A stretch of 64,000 nt of DNA, taken from the NCBI GenBank assembly GCA_037446725.1, contig JBBIIC010000010.1, positions 1 through 64,000 on the forward strand, in the 5' to 3' direction. Position numbers and translations under genes: made by a program. Under the pieces are notes generated by a model. The model was not told where the DNA came from, made no database searches, and was given only the letters and a program-made list of their open reading frames with translations. Source of the stretch: JBBIIC01 sp037446725 (lineage in GTDB: Bacteria > Actinomycetota > Coriobacteriia > Anaerosomatales > SLCP01). Position 1 is the stretch's first letter, and each line of letters starts with the position of its first letter. Shown in pieces: positions 16,543-26,480 of this stretch.

Positions 16543-17910
16543 CTATCCCTCCAGCACGTCGTTGCGCATGAGGTCGTCGTAGCTCTCCCGCCTGATGACC
16601 CAGCGCCACGTCCCGTCGCGCACGAAGACCACACCCGGGCGAACCTGCTTGTTGTAGTTGCTCGCCATCGACTGGCAGTAGGCGCCGGTCGCGCAGACGC
16701 AGAGTACGTCGCCGGGCTCGGGGCACTGCAGCGGCGCGTCGTTCACGACGATGTCGCCGCTCTCGCAGTGCTTGCCCGCGACCGTGGCCACCATCTCGCG
16801 CGGCTGGTCGGCCTTGTTGGCAAGCAGCGCCTCGTAGTGCGCGTCGTAGAGCGAGGTCCGGATGTTGTCGGACATACCACCGTCGACCGCCACGTAGGTG
16901 CGGATGTCCGGGATCTCCTTGATAGACCCGACCGTGTACAACGTCACGCCCGCGTTCGCGACGATCGAACGGCCCGGCTCGACCGCCATCCTCGGCACCG
17001 CGAGGCCGTGCTTCTCGCACTCCTCCTTGATGCCGTCGACGACAACCTTGCCGAAGTCCTTCACGGTGGACGGCTCGTCGGGCGCGCCGTAGGCCACACC
17101 GAGCCCGCCTCCGACGTCGAGCATACGCACTGCCTGTCCGGTCTCGCTCTCGATCTCGCGCATGAACGCGACGATCACCTCGATCGCCCGCGCGAAGCTG
17201 TGGAGCGCGAATATCTGCGAACCGATGTGCATGTGCAGGCCCTCGAACTCGATCCCCTCAAGCTCGATGGCGCGCCTGACCGCCTCCATCGCGAGTCCCT
17301 GGTTCAGGCCGAACCCGAACTTCGAGTCCTCGGCACCGGTCATGATGAAGTCGTGGGTGTCAGCCTCCACGCCGGGCGTCACACGGATGAGGACCTTCTG
17401 CGTCTGGCCGCGCGCAGAGGCCAGCGCCGACAGGCGCTCCATCTCCTCGAAATTGTCGACCACGATGCGGCCGACGCCTGCCTCGAGGCACTCGGCGAGC
17501 TCGGCCGGCGTCTTGTTGTTGCCGTGAACCTGGACGCGCTCCATCGGGAACCCGGCACGCACGGCGTAGGCGAGCTCGCCGCCCGAGGCGCAGAGCAGAC
17601 AGCAGCCCTCCTCGGCGACGATGCGCACCATCTCGAGCGAGAGGAACGCCTTGCCGGCGTAGACGACGTCGACGTCGGGCCAGTGGTAGCGCGTCCAGCG
17701 CGCGTATTCGGAGAGTTGGTGCCGTATGGTCGCCTCGTCCATGACGTAGAGGGCCGTCCCCGCCTCACGCGCGAGCTCGACCGTGTCCACCCCGCCGATC
17801 CACAGGTGCCCGTCTCGCACTTCGGCCGTCATGGGAAGCACCGGCGCGAGGTCGGCGGCGGTCTTGCGGTCCGGCACCGCGGGCGGCCGCGGCGTGCTGG
17901 GCTTGCCCAT
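16543..17910 (-). CDS. lysA: Diaminopimelate decarboxylase
   Basis: PLP enzyme that makes L-lysine from meso-diaminopimelate. 455 residues: alanine-racemase-like TIM barrel with the PLP lysine in VVYAGKAFL near 90, HIGSQIF near 233, the phosphate-binding DVGGGLGVAYG near 275, EPGRS near 325, and the second barrel with CESGD near 392 and YCQSMASNYN near 420. A 40-residue N-terminal extension is slightly longer than usual. It follows argS by nine bases, a pairing common in Actinobacteria. Confidence 0.97.
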   Translation of the reverse strand: MGKPSTPRPPAVPDRKTAADLAPVLPMTAEVRDGHLWIGGVDTVELAREAGTALYVMDEATIRHQLSEYARWTRYHWPDVDVVYAGKAFLSLEMVRIVAEEGCCLLCASGGELAYAVRAGFPMERVQVHGNNKTPAELAECLEAGVGRIVVDNFEEMERLSALASARGQTQKVLIRVTPGVEADTHDFIMTGAEDSKFGFGLNQGLAMEAVRRAIELEGIEFEGLHMHIGSQIFALHSFARAIEVIVAFMREIESETGQAVRMLDVGGGLGVAYGAPDEPSTVKDFGKVVVDGIKEECEKHGLAVPRMAVEPGRSIVANAGVTLYTVGSIKEIPDIRTYVAVDGGMSDNIRTSLYDAHYEALLANKADQPREMVATVAGKHCESGDIVVNDAPLQCPEPGDVLCVCATGAYCQSMASNYNKQVRPGVVFVRDGTWRWVIRRESYDDLMRNDVLEG

Positions 17911-17919
17911 GGGTTCCTC

Positions 17920-19632
17920 CTACATCCGTTCCGGAGCGGTCACGCCGACGAGCCCGAGTACCGTCGCCAGAGCGATGCGCGTCGCATCGACCGCGTACAG
18001 GCGCGCGGCGGTCAGCTCCGGCTCGTCCGGGTCGACCACACGGCACTGCGTGTAGAACTGGTGGAACGACGCCGCGAGGTCCTCCGCGTAGCGCGTCAGC
18101 TTGTTGGGCGCGAGCTGGCGCGCGGCCACCTCCACCACGTCGGCGAGCTCCGCGAGCTTGCGCATGAGCGCGAGTTCGGTATCGCCGGACAGCAGGCCAA
18201 GCGGTGCGTCGTCGCGCACGAGGTCGGCGGCGGTTGCCGCGATGTCCACGCTCGTGTCGGCGGTGTGGGCGCCGGCCGCCTTGCGCAGGATCGCGCAGAT
18301 GCGCGCATGCGCGTACTGCACGTAGTAGACAGGGTTGTCGCTCGACTGCTCCTTGGCGAGGGCGATGTCGAAGTCGAGCGCCTGGTCGGTCGAGCGGCGC
18401 AGGAAGAAGTAGCGCGCCGCGTCCGGGCCGACCTCGTCGAGCAGGTCTTCGAACGTCACCATCTCGCCCGTGCGCTTGCTCATCCGCACGACCTCGCCCC
18501 CGCGAAAGAGGTTCACGAGCTGGCCGATCACCACCGTGAGCTTGCCTTCGTGCCCGAGAGCGGCCACCGCGGCCTCCATCCGCTTCACGTAGCCGTGATG
18601 GTCCGCACCCCAGATGTCGATGACCCGGTCGAAGCCGCGGTCGTACTTGTCGGCATGGTAGGCGATGTCGGCAGCGAAGTAGGTGTAGGACCCGTCGGCC
18701 TTACGCAGAACGCGGTCCTTGTCGTCACCGAACTCCGTCGAGCGGAACCACAGCGCACCCTCGTGCTCGTAGAGGTGGCCGGCTGCGGCGAGCCGGGCGA
18801 AGGCCCGCTCGATGGCGCTCGGTGCGCCGTCGGGACCGGGCTCGTGCAGTGTGCGCTCGGAGAACCAGACATCGAAGTCCACGCCCATACCGTGCAGCAC
18901 CTGATCGAGGTGTGCCAGCACCTGCACGTAGGCCTTCTCGCGGAAGTGGGCCTCACGCTTCGCGGGCTCGGCTTCGGCCCACACGTCACCCTCTGCCTCG
19001 TGGATCTCGCGCGCGATCTCGACGATGTACGCGCCCCGGTACCCCTCCTCGGGGAACTCGACCTCCCGGCCGCAGAGCTCCAGATAGCGCGCGGCGACCG
19101 AGCGGGCGAACACGTCCATCTGCACACCCTGGTCGTTGATGTAGAACTCGCGCCGGACGTCCCAGCCCGCGTGGTCGAGCACGCGGGCCATGCTGTCGCC
19201 GAGTGCGGCCCACCGGCCGTGACCCACGTGCATCGGGCCCACGGGGTTCGCCGAGACGAACTCGACCTGCACCTTGCGCCCGGCGCCCTCGTCGACGCAA
19301 CCGAAGCCCGCGCCCGCCGTCCGCGCCTCGACGAGCACCCGCTGCAGAGCGTGGGCCGAGAGGCGCAGGTTGATGAAGCCCGGGCCGGCGACCTCGACCG
19401 CAGCCACGTCGTCGTGCCCGCTCATCCGCGCCGCGATCGCCTCGGCGAGCGCGCGCGGGTTCATCCCGGCCGCCTTGGCCGAGACCATAGCGACGTTGGT
19501 CGCCCAGTCGCCGTGCGCGGGGTCGCGCGGACGCTCGACCCGGACCTCCGGCGTCTCGGCGAGGCTCACCTCGCCAGCCTCGATGGCGGCGGCGAGCGCG
19601 TCACGTACGAGCGCGGCGGCGAGTTCTCTCAC
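17920..19632 (-). CDS. argS: Arginyl-tRNA synthetase
   Basis: Class I synthetase that charges tRNA-Arg; 570 residues. The N-terminal additional domain (about 1-100) is followed by the catalytic Rossmann fold with the HIGH-type motif HVGHGR near 138 and the KMSKS-type RMSKRTGE near 385, then the helical anticodon-binding domain. The C-terminus ends in VTAPERM, close to the usual L-G-V-x-x-P-E-x-M. Start is GTG at 19632. A 15-bp perfect palindrome lies about 40 bases upstream. First gene of the argS-lysA-lipoprotein transcript. Confidence 0.97.
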   Translation of the reverse strand: MRELAAALVRDALAAAIEAGEVSLAETPEVRVERPRDPAHGDWATNVAMVSAKAAGMNPRALAEAIAARMSGHDDVAAVEVAGPGFINLRLSAHALQRVLVEARTAGAGFGCVDEGAGRKVQVEFVSANPVGPMHVGHGRWAALGDSMARVLDHAGWDVRREFYINDQGVQMDVFARSVAARYLELCGREVEFPEEGYRGAYIVEIAREIHEAEGDVWAEAEPAKREAHFREKAYVQVLAHLDQVLHGMGVDFDVWFSERTLHEPGPDGAPSAIERAFARLAAAGHLYEHEGALWFRSTEFGDDKDRVLRKADGSYTYFAADIAYHADKYDRGFDRVIDIWGADHHGYVKRMEAAVAALGHEGKLTVVIGQLVNLFRGGEVVRMSKRTGEMVTFEDLLDEVGPDAARYFFLRRSTDQALDFDIALAKEQSSDNPVYYVQYAHARICAILRKAAGAHTADTSVDIAATAADLVRDDAPLGLLSGDTELALMRKLAELADVVEVAARQLAPNKLTRYAEDLAASFHQFYTQCRVVDPDEPELTAARLYAVDATRIALATVLGLVGVTAPERM

Positions 19633-19669
19633 GGGTCAGGATCTCCTCGGCAGGTGAGCGAAACAGCAG

Positions 19670-19684
19670 GCTATCCAGGATAGC
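19670..19684 (-). promoter_or_regulatory. Perfect 15-bp palindrome upstream of argS
   Basis: GCTATCC-A-GGATAGC, a 7-bp inverted repeat around one central base, overlaps a TATCCT that could act as the -10 box. This is an operator-like element; the regulator is unknown. Confidence 0.4.
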
Positions 19685-19755
19685 GCGCTGCCTCCCGAGC
19701 GGCAACGCACGCGGATGTGTCAGCTCGCCGCGGCGCGGGTGCGCCGAACGGTCCC

Positions 19756-20220
19756 CTACCGGTGGTACGGCTCCCCGCGCATGATGCGAAACGCCCGGTA
19801 GACCTGCTCGAGCAGCACCACCCGCGCGAGCTGGTGCGGCAGCGTCATCGGTCCGAGGCTCGTGCGGGCATCCGCGCGCGCCAGGACCTCCGGGGCGAGG
19901 CCGGCTGCTCCGCCGAGCACGAACGCCACGTGGCTGCGGCCTTCAAGCATGTGGCTCTGCAGCTCGGCCGAGAAGTCCTCGGAGGACAGCTGGCGCCCAC
20001 CGATCTCAAGCGCGATCACGTGCGCACCGGCGGGCAGGGCGCCGAGCACGTCCGCGCCCTCCCCCGCGACCGCACGCGCTTCGTCACGCGTGACGTCACG
20101 GTCTGGGACCTCGACGACCTCGACAATCGCGTACGGGCGCAGCCGCCTGAGGTACTCGGCCGCGGCGTCACGCCAGTGTGGCTCCTTCAGACGCCCCACC
20201 GCGATGAGCGTGACCTTCAC
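19756..20220 (-). CDS. rlmH: 23S rRNA (pseudouridine1915-N3)-methyltransferase RlmH
   Basis: SPOUT-class methyltransferase acting on helix 69 of 23S rRNA in assembled 70S ribosomes. The 154-residue length is standard. MKVTLIAVGRLKE at the start, ALEIGGRQLSSEDFS near 75, FVLGGAAGL near 105 and the C-terminal FRIMRGEPYHR, where family members have the RGxPYH catalytic tail, are all present. Starts with GTG overlapping the htrA stop (GTGA). Confidence 0.97.
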   Translation of the reverse strand: MKVTLIAVGRLKEPHWRDAAAEYLRRLRPYAIVEVVEVPDRDVTRDEARAVAGEGADVLGALPAGAHVIALEIGGRQLSSEDFSAELQSHMLEGRSHVAFVLGGAAGLAPEVLARADARTSLGPMTLPHQLARVVLLEQVYRAFRIMRGEPYHR

Positions 20221-21590
20221 TGTCGATCGGCATCCGAGCCGAGGGTGACCTTAAGGTCGCGCTCGGTGTCGGCGCGCACCACTGTGATGTCGAGCACGTC
20301 GCCGACACTCGAGGAGCGCACGACGGCCACGAGGTCTTCGGCCCGGGTGATGTCCCGACCGCCGGCCGAAGTGACGATATCGCCGCGGCGGATGCCGGCG
20401 GCATCGGCGGGCGACCCGGGCTCCACGAACTGCACGAGCGCTCCGGCCCTCACCGGCAGATCGAACTGGATCGCGAGGTTCTCATCGATGGTGATCGACT
20501 GCACGCCCATGTACGGGTGGATGGCGCGGCCGGTCTCGATCAGCTGATCGGCGACGGTGGCCGCAAAGTCGACCGGAATGGCGAACCCGATGCCCGCCGA
20601 CTGCGGCGTGCCGACTGCGCCCGTCGGCGACTGGATGAGGGTGTTGATGCCGATGAGTCTGCCTTCGGCGTCGACGAGCGCGCCACCGGAGTTGCCCGGG
20701 TTGATGGCGGCATCGGTCTGGATGAGGTTGGTGTACCGGGCGATGCCGAGCCCCTCGCCCTCGGGGGTGCGCTGCAGCGCCGAGATGATGCCGGCGGTCA
20801 CCGTCTTCTCGAGTCCGAACGGGCTGCCGACCGCTACGACGAACTGGCCGACCTCGAGATCGGCTGAGGAACCGAATTTGATTGCGGGGTGGTCGGTACC
20901 CGGGACTCTGAGCACGGCAAGGTCCGTGGAAGGATCGACGCCGGCCACCTCGGCTTCGACGTCCTGGACGCCGACGGTAACCACTATCCGGTCGGCATTC
21001 TCGATGACGTGGTAGTTCGTGAGAATGTAGCCGTCGTCGCGGATGATGACCCCGCTGCCGTTGCCCACCTCGCGCCACTCGACCGCACCGGTGAAGACGT
21101 TGCGGAACTGCTGTTCCACCGATACGTTGACGACCGAGGGCGTCACCTTCGAGGCCACGGCCACCGCAGCATTGACGTTCTCGTCCACGGTGATCCGCTG
21201 TTCACTCGGACGAGCGGATGACTCGGGCGACGAGGCGATCGGGCGCACGCCGGGAATGAGACCGAGAGCCCATACGATACCGGCCGCGACGAGCACGCCC
21301 CCGACGACGGAGCCCACGCCGGCCGCGGTCACGACCGCTGCACTCGACCAGCGCTTGACGAGCGCGGGCTCTTCGCACGGCTCCTCGCCGAGCGCGCCCG
21401 TGTACTCGCAGACGGGCAGGGGGCCCTCCACGGTCACGTACGCGGCGTCAGGTTCCCGGGCATCGGAGGCGGTCGGCGAGGCGGGCGCCTCCGGCTGCAC
21501 CGGCGGCCATGAGCCGGGGTCTGCGGGCTTGCCGACCGGCGTGCTGTCTGGCGTTACGTCGGGGGTGATGTCGGGGCGATCGGTGTCCAT
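20217..21590 (-). CDS. htrA: HtrA/DegP-type membrane-anchored serine protease
   Basis: 457 residues. A disordered Pro/Thr-rich cytoplasmic N-terminus (with DITPDVTPDSTP repeats) and a CEYTG..EEPCEE cysteine pair precede one membrane segment (about 85-110). Then come the trypsin-like domain with catalytic His in NYHVIEN, Asp in STDLAVLR and Ser in PGNSGGAL, and one PDZ domain (about 375-457, with GALVQFVEPGSPADAAG). It degrades or refolds damaged exported proteins. ATG at 21590 was chosen for the GAGGAG ribosome site; an open frame extends 60 bases upstream. The downstream rlmH overlaps it. Confidence 0.94.
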   Translation of the reverse strand: MDTDRPDITPDVTPDSTPVGKPADPGSWPPVQPEAPASPTASDAREPDAAYVTVEGPLPVCEYTGALGEEPCEEPALVKRWSSAAVVTAAGVGSVVGGVLVAAGIVWALGLIPGVRPIASSPESSARPSEQRITVDENVNAAVAVASKVTPSVVNVSVEQQFRNVFTGAVEWREVGNGSGVIIRDDGYILTNYHVIENADRIVVTVGVQDVEAEVAGVDPSTDLAVLRVPGTDHPAIKFGSSADLEVGQFVVAVGSPFGLEKTVTAGIISALQRTPEGEGLGIARYTNLIQTDAAINPGNSGGALVDAEGRLIGINTLIQSPTGAVGTPQSAGIGFAIPVDFAATVADQLIETGRAIHPYMGVQSITIDENLAIQFDLPVRAGALVQFVEPGSPADAAGIRRGDIVTSAGGRDITRAEDLVAVVRSSSVGDVLDITVVRADTERDLKVTLGSDADRQ

Positions 21591-21625
21591 GTGCTCCTCG
21601 CTCGGCGGCAGGCTGGTCCGCCGAG

Positions 21626-21631
21626 AGTATA
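21626..21631 (-). promoter_or_regulatory. Candidate htrA -10 box
   Basis: Minus-strand TATACT, followed by CTCGGC, 36 bases upstream of the htrA ATG. A matching TATACTCTCGGC occurs before the radical SAM gene at 51152. No clear -35. Confidence 0.35.
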
Positions 21632-21709
21632 CCCCCGGCCCCTTCGCCACGGCCGCCCGGCACAGGCATCTCCATCACACCACCATCCGCAGGTCGTTGC
21701 GGCGAGTGG

Positions 21710-23098
21710 CTACCCGAGAAGTGCCCCGATCCCGCGCAACAGCGGCGAGGCGCCGATGCCGATAGCGGCGACGGCAACCGCGAGCACCACGAGTGCGACC
21801 ATCGCGGCAGGCTGCTCCGCGACCACCGGGCCCCCGCCTCGTGCGACCGGGCTCTCGCCGAAGAACATCTCGCGCACGATGCGGAAGTAGTAGCCCGCGG
21901 AGACCACGCTCGTCAGGATGCCGAGGACCACAAGGAGCCAGAGTGAACCGTCCACCGCTGCGCCGAAGAGGTAGAGCTTGCCGAAGAAGCCGGCGAGCGG
22001 CGGGATGCCTATGAGCGAGAGTAGCCACAGCACCATCGACCACGCGAGCCACGGCCGGCGGGTCGCGAGCTGGCCGAGGTCGGTGATCCCGGTCCCCTCC
22101 TCAGCGACCACAAGCATGACGGCCATCGACGGCACGGAGTAGGCCACCGCGTAGAAGACAGCGGCCGCGTACCCGATGTCGGTGCCGGGCGCGAGCGCCA
22201 TGAGCAGGTAGCCCGTGTGCGCGACGCCGGAGTACGCCATTAGTCTGCGCAGCTCGCTCTGCGGCAGCGCCGCCAGGTTGCCGAGAACCATCGACGCCGC
22301 CGACGCGACCGCGAGCACGCCGACGAGCTCAGGCATCTCCGGTGCGATGGCCGCCATCAGCCGCGCGATCACGGTGATGCCGGCGATCTTGGGCACGGTC
22401 GAGACGAAGGCGACCGACGACGGCAGCGCCCCGGCATAGGCGTCGGGCGCCCAGTAGTGAAACGGAGCGGCCGACATCTTCGCGAGCAGGCCCACGAGCG
22501 TGAGCAACACCGCCACCAGTCCGAGCGCACCTGAGCCCCCGAGTGTGATGTCGGCGAAGGCGGTGGAGCCCGAGATCCCGTAGAGGAACGACAGGCCGTA
22601 GAGCATCAGGATGCTCGTGAGCATCGCGAGCAGGAAGTACTTCAGCGCGCCCTCGAGGCCTTCGACATCACGGCGCCGGTAGCCCATGAGGACGTACGCG
22701 GGCATGGTCGAAAGCTCGAGCGCGATGTACATGACGATCAAGTCCTCGGCCATGCTCAACAGCATGCCGCCGGCCGCGGCGAACATCGCGAACGCCACCG
22801 CGTCGCGCCGGCGCTCGTCGGGCATGCCCCGGCCGGCGACCCAGAGCGCCCAGACCGCCGTCAGCCCGGCAACGCCGGCGCGCGCGAACCTCGCAATGCC
22901 GTCCGGCTCGACCAGGCCGAAGACCATCGGGGCGCCCGTGCCACCGAAGGCTACGAGCAGCGCGGCGAGCGCGGCGAGCGCGGCGGCGATGTAGGCGGCT
23001 CCCCGTCCGCGCCCCGGCATGAACTCGCCGAACAGCGCGACAAGCGCGCCGGCGACGACGAGTACCTCGGGGACGAAATGCCAGTAGCCGGAGAGCAT
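21710..23098 (-). CDS. nuoN: NADH-quinone oxidoreductase-like subunit N
   Basis: Antiporter-like proton-pumping subunit of complex I; 462 residues, about 14 membrane helices. LELSTMPAYVLMGYRRRD near 130, the ALKYFLL segment with its conserved Lys, and SAAPFHYWAPDAYAGAP-like FHYWAPDAYAGALP near 218 are family marks. Last gene of the nuo operon, starting directly after the nuoM stop. Confidence 0.95.
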   Translation of the reverse strand: MLSGYWHFVPEVLVVAGALVALFGEFMPGRGRGAAYIAAALAALAALLVAFGGTGAPMVFGLVEPDGIARFARAGVAGLTAVWALWVAGRGMPDERRRDAVAFAMFAAAGGMLLSMAEDLIVMYIALELSTMPAYVLMGYRRRDVEGLEGALKYFLLAMLTSILMLYGLSFLYGISGSTAFADITLGGSGALGLVAVLLTLVGLLAKMSAAPFHYWAPDAYAGALPSSVAFVSTVPKIAGITVIARLMAAIAPEMPELVGVLAVASAASMVLGNLAALPQSELRRLMAYSGVAHTGYLLMALAPGTDIGYAAAVFYAVAYSVPSMAVMLVVAEEGTGITDLGQLATRRPWLAWSMVLWLLSLIGIPPLAGFFGKLYLFGAAVDGSLWLLVVLGILTSVVSAGYYFRIVREMFFGESPVARGGGPVVAEQPAAMVALVVLAVAVAAIGIGASPLLRGIGALLG

Positions 23099-24568
23099 CT
23101 AGACGGCCCCCATCGATGCAAGTAGCGCGTTGACCGCAGGATCGACGTAGCGAAGGATGCTCGACCAGTACACGCCCATGACGACGGTGATGACGACGAG
23201 CGGTATGAGGATGCCGATCTCCAGGCGTGTCAGGTCGGTGATGCCCTCGACCTCCTTGCTCTGGGTACCGAGCACCGTGCGCTGCACCATCCAGAGCATG
23301 TACGCCGCAGCGAGCAGCACTCCCACCGCCGCGGCGATCACCAAGCCGGACGGCACGAGCTCGGAGCGCCACGCCCCGACGAGGCTCAGGAACTCACCGA
23401 CGAACCCGGCAAGACCGGGCAGACCGAGTGAGGCGAACGACGCGAACGCGAGCATGCCCGCCGCGACAGGGGCCTGTTTGGAGAGCCCCGAGACGTCGGC
23501 GATCATGCGGGTGTGTGTGCGCTCGTAGACCATGCCGACCAGCAGGAAGAGCATGCCGGTGATCACGCCGTGCGCGAACATGATGGCAACAGCGCCGTTG
23601 AGTCCCTCGGGTGTAGCCGAGGCGATGCCGAGCATCACGAAGCCCATGTGGGAGACGGATGAGTAGGCGACGAGCTTCTTGAGGTCCGTCTGCGCGAACG
23701 CGACCGCCGCTCCGTAGACGATCGAGATCACGCCGAGGAGCGCGACGAACCATGCCCACGTGGCTGCGGCCTCCGGCAGCAGGGGCAGGCTCACGCGCAC
23801 GAAGCCGTACGTCCCCATCTTGAGCAGGATGCCGGCGAGCAGGACCGAGCCGGCGGTCGGCGCCTCGACGTGTGCGTCAGGAAGCCAGGTGTGGAAGGGG
23901 AAGACCGGCACCTTGACCGCGAAGCCGAGGAAGAACGCGGCGAACGCCCACCACTGGAAGCCCGCGGGGAATCCCGAGCCGGCGAGCGCCATCATGTCGA
24001 ACGTGCCCCCGGCCGGATGCAGGTAGAGCGCGAGGATGCCGACGAGCATGAACACCGAGCCGAACAGCGTGTAGAGGAAGAACTTGATCGCGGCGTACTC
24101 GCGCCGCGGGCCGCCCCACACGGCGATGAGGAAGTACATCGGGACGAGCACGAGCTCCCAGAACACGTAGAAGAGCACGAAGTCGAGCGCTACGAACACT
24201 CCGTTCATGCCGACGGCGAGCAGCAGGATCATCGCGAAGTAGAAGGAGGGTCGCTCGGAGACCTTCCACGACGCGAGAATCGAGATGGGCAGCAGCAGCG
24301 CCGAGAGGAAGAGTAGCGGCAGGGAGATGCCGTCCACTCCCATGAAGTACTGGATACCGGCTTCGGGGATCCACCGGGCGCGCTCGACGAACTGCAGCCC
24401 GCCACCCGCGTCGAAGCTCGCGACGAGCCAGATCACGAGCGCGAGATCAATGAGCGAGACCACGAGCGCCACCATACGCGGCAACCCGGCACGGTCCTTC
24501 GGCAGGAAGGCCGTGATCGCCGCGCCGACGAGCGGCAGGAACACGATGGTCGTCAGGAGTGGCAACAT
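23099..24568 (-). CDS. nuoM: NADH-quinone oxidoreductase-like subunit M
   Basis: 489-residue polytopic antiporter-like subunit. FYVFWELVLVPMYFLIAVWGG carries the functional Glu of helix 5, and KVPVFPFHTWLPDAHVEAPT the conserved loop with Lys. Begins FLPLVGA as in NuoM. Proton translocation driven by quinone reduction in the membrane arm. Confidence 0.96.
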   Translation of the reverse strand: MLPLLTTIVFLPLVGAAITAFLPKDRAGLPRMVALVVSLIDLALVIWLVASFDAGGGLQFVERARWIPEAGIQYFMGVDGISLPLLFLSALLLPISILASWKVSERPSFYFAMILLLAVGMNGVFVALDFVLFYVFWELVLVPMYFLIAVWGGPRREYAAIKFFLYTLFGSVFMLVGILALYLHPAGGTFDMMALAGSGFPAGFQWWAFAAFFLGFAVKVPVFPFHTWLPDAHVEAPTAGSVLLAGILLKMGTYGFVRVSLPLLPEAAATWAWFVALLGVISIVYGAAVAFAQTDLKKLVAYSSVSHMGFVMLGIASATPEGLNGAVAIMFAHGVITGMLFLLVGMVYERTHTRMIADVSGLSKQAPVAAGMLAFASFASLGLPGLAGFVGEFLSLVGAWRSELVPSGLVIAAAVGVLLAAAYMLWMVQRTVLGTQSKEVEGITDLTRLEIGILIPLVVITVVMGVYWSSILRYVDPAVNALLASMGAV

Positions 24569-24571
24569 CCC

Positions 24572-26479
24572 CTAGGCCCCTTTCACCACGATCCACAGCA
24601 TGAAGAGCACGAGGGCTCCGAGCATGTAGCGCTGGTAGGTCTGGATTCGTCCCGCCTGGATGCGGCGCATGTTGGCGCCGGCGACGCGCGCGCCGCGCGC
24701 CGCTTCGTTGACGAGCCGGTCGATCACGCGCCCGTCGAAGGCCCACGAGACCTCGGTCACGCGCCGCCACAGCGCGGCAGCCCCGTTCACCACCCCGTCG
24801 ACACGATCGCGGTCGAAGCGCGCGAGTGCCTCGGTAGCGAGCATGTAAGGGCGGATGACGAGGTAGTCGTAGGTGATGTCGAAGTAGAACCGCTGTTCGA
24901 GGACGGTGTATCCCTGGCCCGCCCGCTGCTTGAGCGAGCGCGTGTTGAGCACGAGGTGCCGGCGGCCGTACGCCCACCAGCCGAGCGTGAGACCGGCGAG
25001 CGCGACGACCGACGAGCCGATGGCGATCGCCGGGTCCGGCCAGTGACCCTTGTGGCCGAGGAACTCGGAGAAGAACGGCGCACTGAACCCGATCACCGTC
25101 GTGATGGCGGCAAGCAGGGTCATCGGCGCGAGCATCTCGCCGTGGCCCTCCTCGAGATGGTCGTTCTGCTCGGGACCGGTGAAGACGCGGAACCAGAGTC
25201 GGGCAACGTAGAAGGCGGTGACGAACGCCGCGGCGAGCGCCACGAAGAACGTCACGTAGTGGCCGTGGCTCCATGCCGCGTAGAGGATCTCGTCTTTGGA
25301 CCAGAAGCCCGAGAACGGGAAGATGCCGGCAAGCGCGAGCGCCCCGATGCCGAAGGTCACCGACGTCACCTTCATGTGCCGGGCGAGCCCGCCCATCTCC
25401 CGCATGTCCTGCGTATGTGCGGCGTGGATGATGACGCCCGCACCGAGGAACAGCAGCGACTTGAAGAACGCATGCGTCACGAGATGGAACATCCCAGCGA
25501 TCGCCCCGCCCGCTCCGATCGCGAGGAACATGTAGCCGAGCTGGCTGATCGTCGAGTACGCGAGCACCTTCTTGACGTCGTGCTGCACGGCCGCCATGAG
25601 CCCGCCGAGCAGCGCGGTGAGCGCCCCGATGAACATCGTCACGGTGAGCGCCACGCCGCTCGCCTCGAAGATCGGTAGGGCCCGGCCCACGAGGTACACG
25701 CCGGCCGCAACCATCGTGGCCGCGTGGATGAGCGCCGAGGCGGGCGTCGGGCCGGCCATCGCGTCGGGCAACCAGACATGCAGCGGCACCTGGGCCGACT
25801 TACCCATCGCGCCGAAGAGCAGCAGCAGCGCCACCGCTGTTGCAACGCCGGGCGCCCACGAGCCTGCCGAGCCGAGCACGGCGTCGAAGTCGAACGAGCC
25901 GACAGTCGCGTACATGACGGCAAGCCCGATCGCGAAGCCGACGTCACCGACCCGCGTGGTCAGGAACGCCTTCTGTGACGCCTTGCGGGGCGCCTCCTGC
26001 TCGTGCCAGAACCCGATGAGCAGGTACGAACACAGCCCCATGACCTCCCAGGCCATATACAGCATGAGGAAGTTGTCGGCGAGCACGAGCGCGAGCATCG
26101 CCGAGGTGAACAGCGTCAGCACGGCGAAGTACCAGCCCACCCGCTCGTCGCGATGCATGTAGCCGAGCGAGTAGACTTGGACGCACACGCCCACGATCGC
26201 CACGACGAGCAGCATGATCGCCGCGACCGGGTCGAGCAACAGGCCGAGCGACAGATCGACCCCGCCCACCTGGGCGATCGGCCACGACGCGTGGTAGGCG
26301 GCCTCTCCCCCGTGGCCCCCGGGCCATACCGCGGCGAAAGCGGCGAGCGAGAGCAGCAGCGACGCGCCGACGCCGACGAGGCCGAGCCAGCGCACGCGGT
26401 TTCGGGCCGCGCGCGAGAGCGGGGCCATCAACGCGAAGACGAAGGCCGGGAGCAGCGGTATGAGTGCGACGTAAGCCAC
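24572..26479 (-). CDS. nuoL: NADH-quinone oxidoreductase-like subunit L
   Basis: 635-residue subunit with the long C-terminal lateral helix expected for NuoL (residues about 520-600 amphipathic, then a final membrane segment LGALVLFMLWIVVKG). MYMAWEVMGLCSYLLIGFW and SAQVPLHVWLPDAMAGPTPASALIHAATMV are the hallmark motifs. Starts with GTG at 26479, one base past the nuoK stop region. Confidence 0.96.
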   Translation of the reverse strand: MAYVALIPLLPAFVFALMAPLSRAARNRVRWLGLVGVGASLLLSLAAFAAVWPGGHGGEAAYHASWPIAQVGGVDLSLGLLLDPVAAIMLLVVAIVGVCVQVYSLGYMHRDERVGWYFAVLTLFTSAMLALVLADNFLMLYMAWEVMGLCSYLLIGFWHEQEAPRKASQKAFLTTRVGDVGFAIGLAVMYATVGSFDFDAVLGSAGSWAPGVATAVALLLLFGAMGKSAQVPLHVWLPDAMAGPTPASALIHAATMVAAGVYLVGRALPIFEASGVALTVTMFIGALTALLGGLMAAVQHDVKKVLAYSTISQLGYMFLAIGAGGAIAGMFHLVTHAFFKSLLFLGAGVIIHAAHTQDMREMGGLARHMKVTSVTFGIGALALAGIFPFSGFWSKDEILYAAWSHGHYVTFFVALAAAFVTAFYVARLWFRVFTGPEQNDHLEEGHGEMLAPMTLLAAITTVIGFSAPFFSEFLGHKGHWPDPAIAIGSSVVALAGLTLGWWAYGRRHLVLNTRSLKQRAGQGYTVLEQRFYFDITYDYLVIRPYMLATEALARFDRDRVDGVVNGAAALWRRVTEVSWAFDGRVIDRLVNEAARGARVAGANMRRIQAGRIQTYQRYMLGALVLFMLWIVVKGA

Positions 26480-26480
26480 G

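Noticed and set aside
16402..19683. A 1093-residue open frame on the plus strand
   Set aside because: It lies opposite argS and lysA, whose motifs are intact. Long antisense frames are expected at this G+C content; its translation is low-complexity Arg/His/Val-rich.
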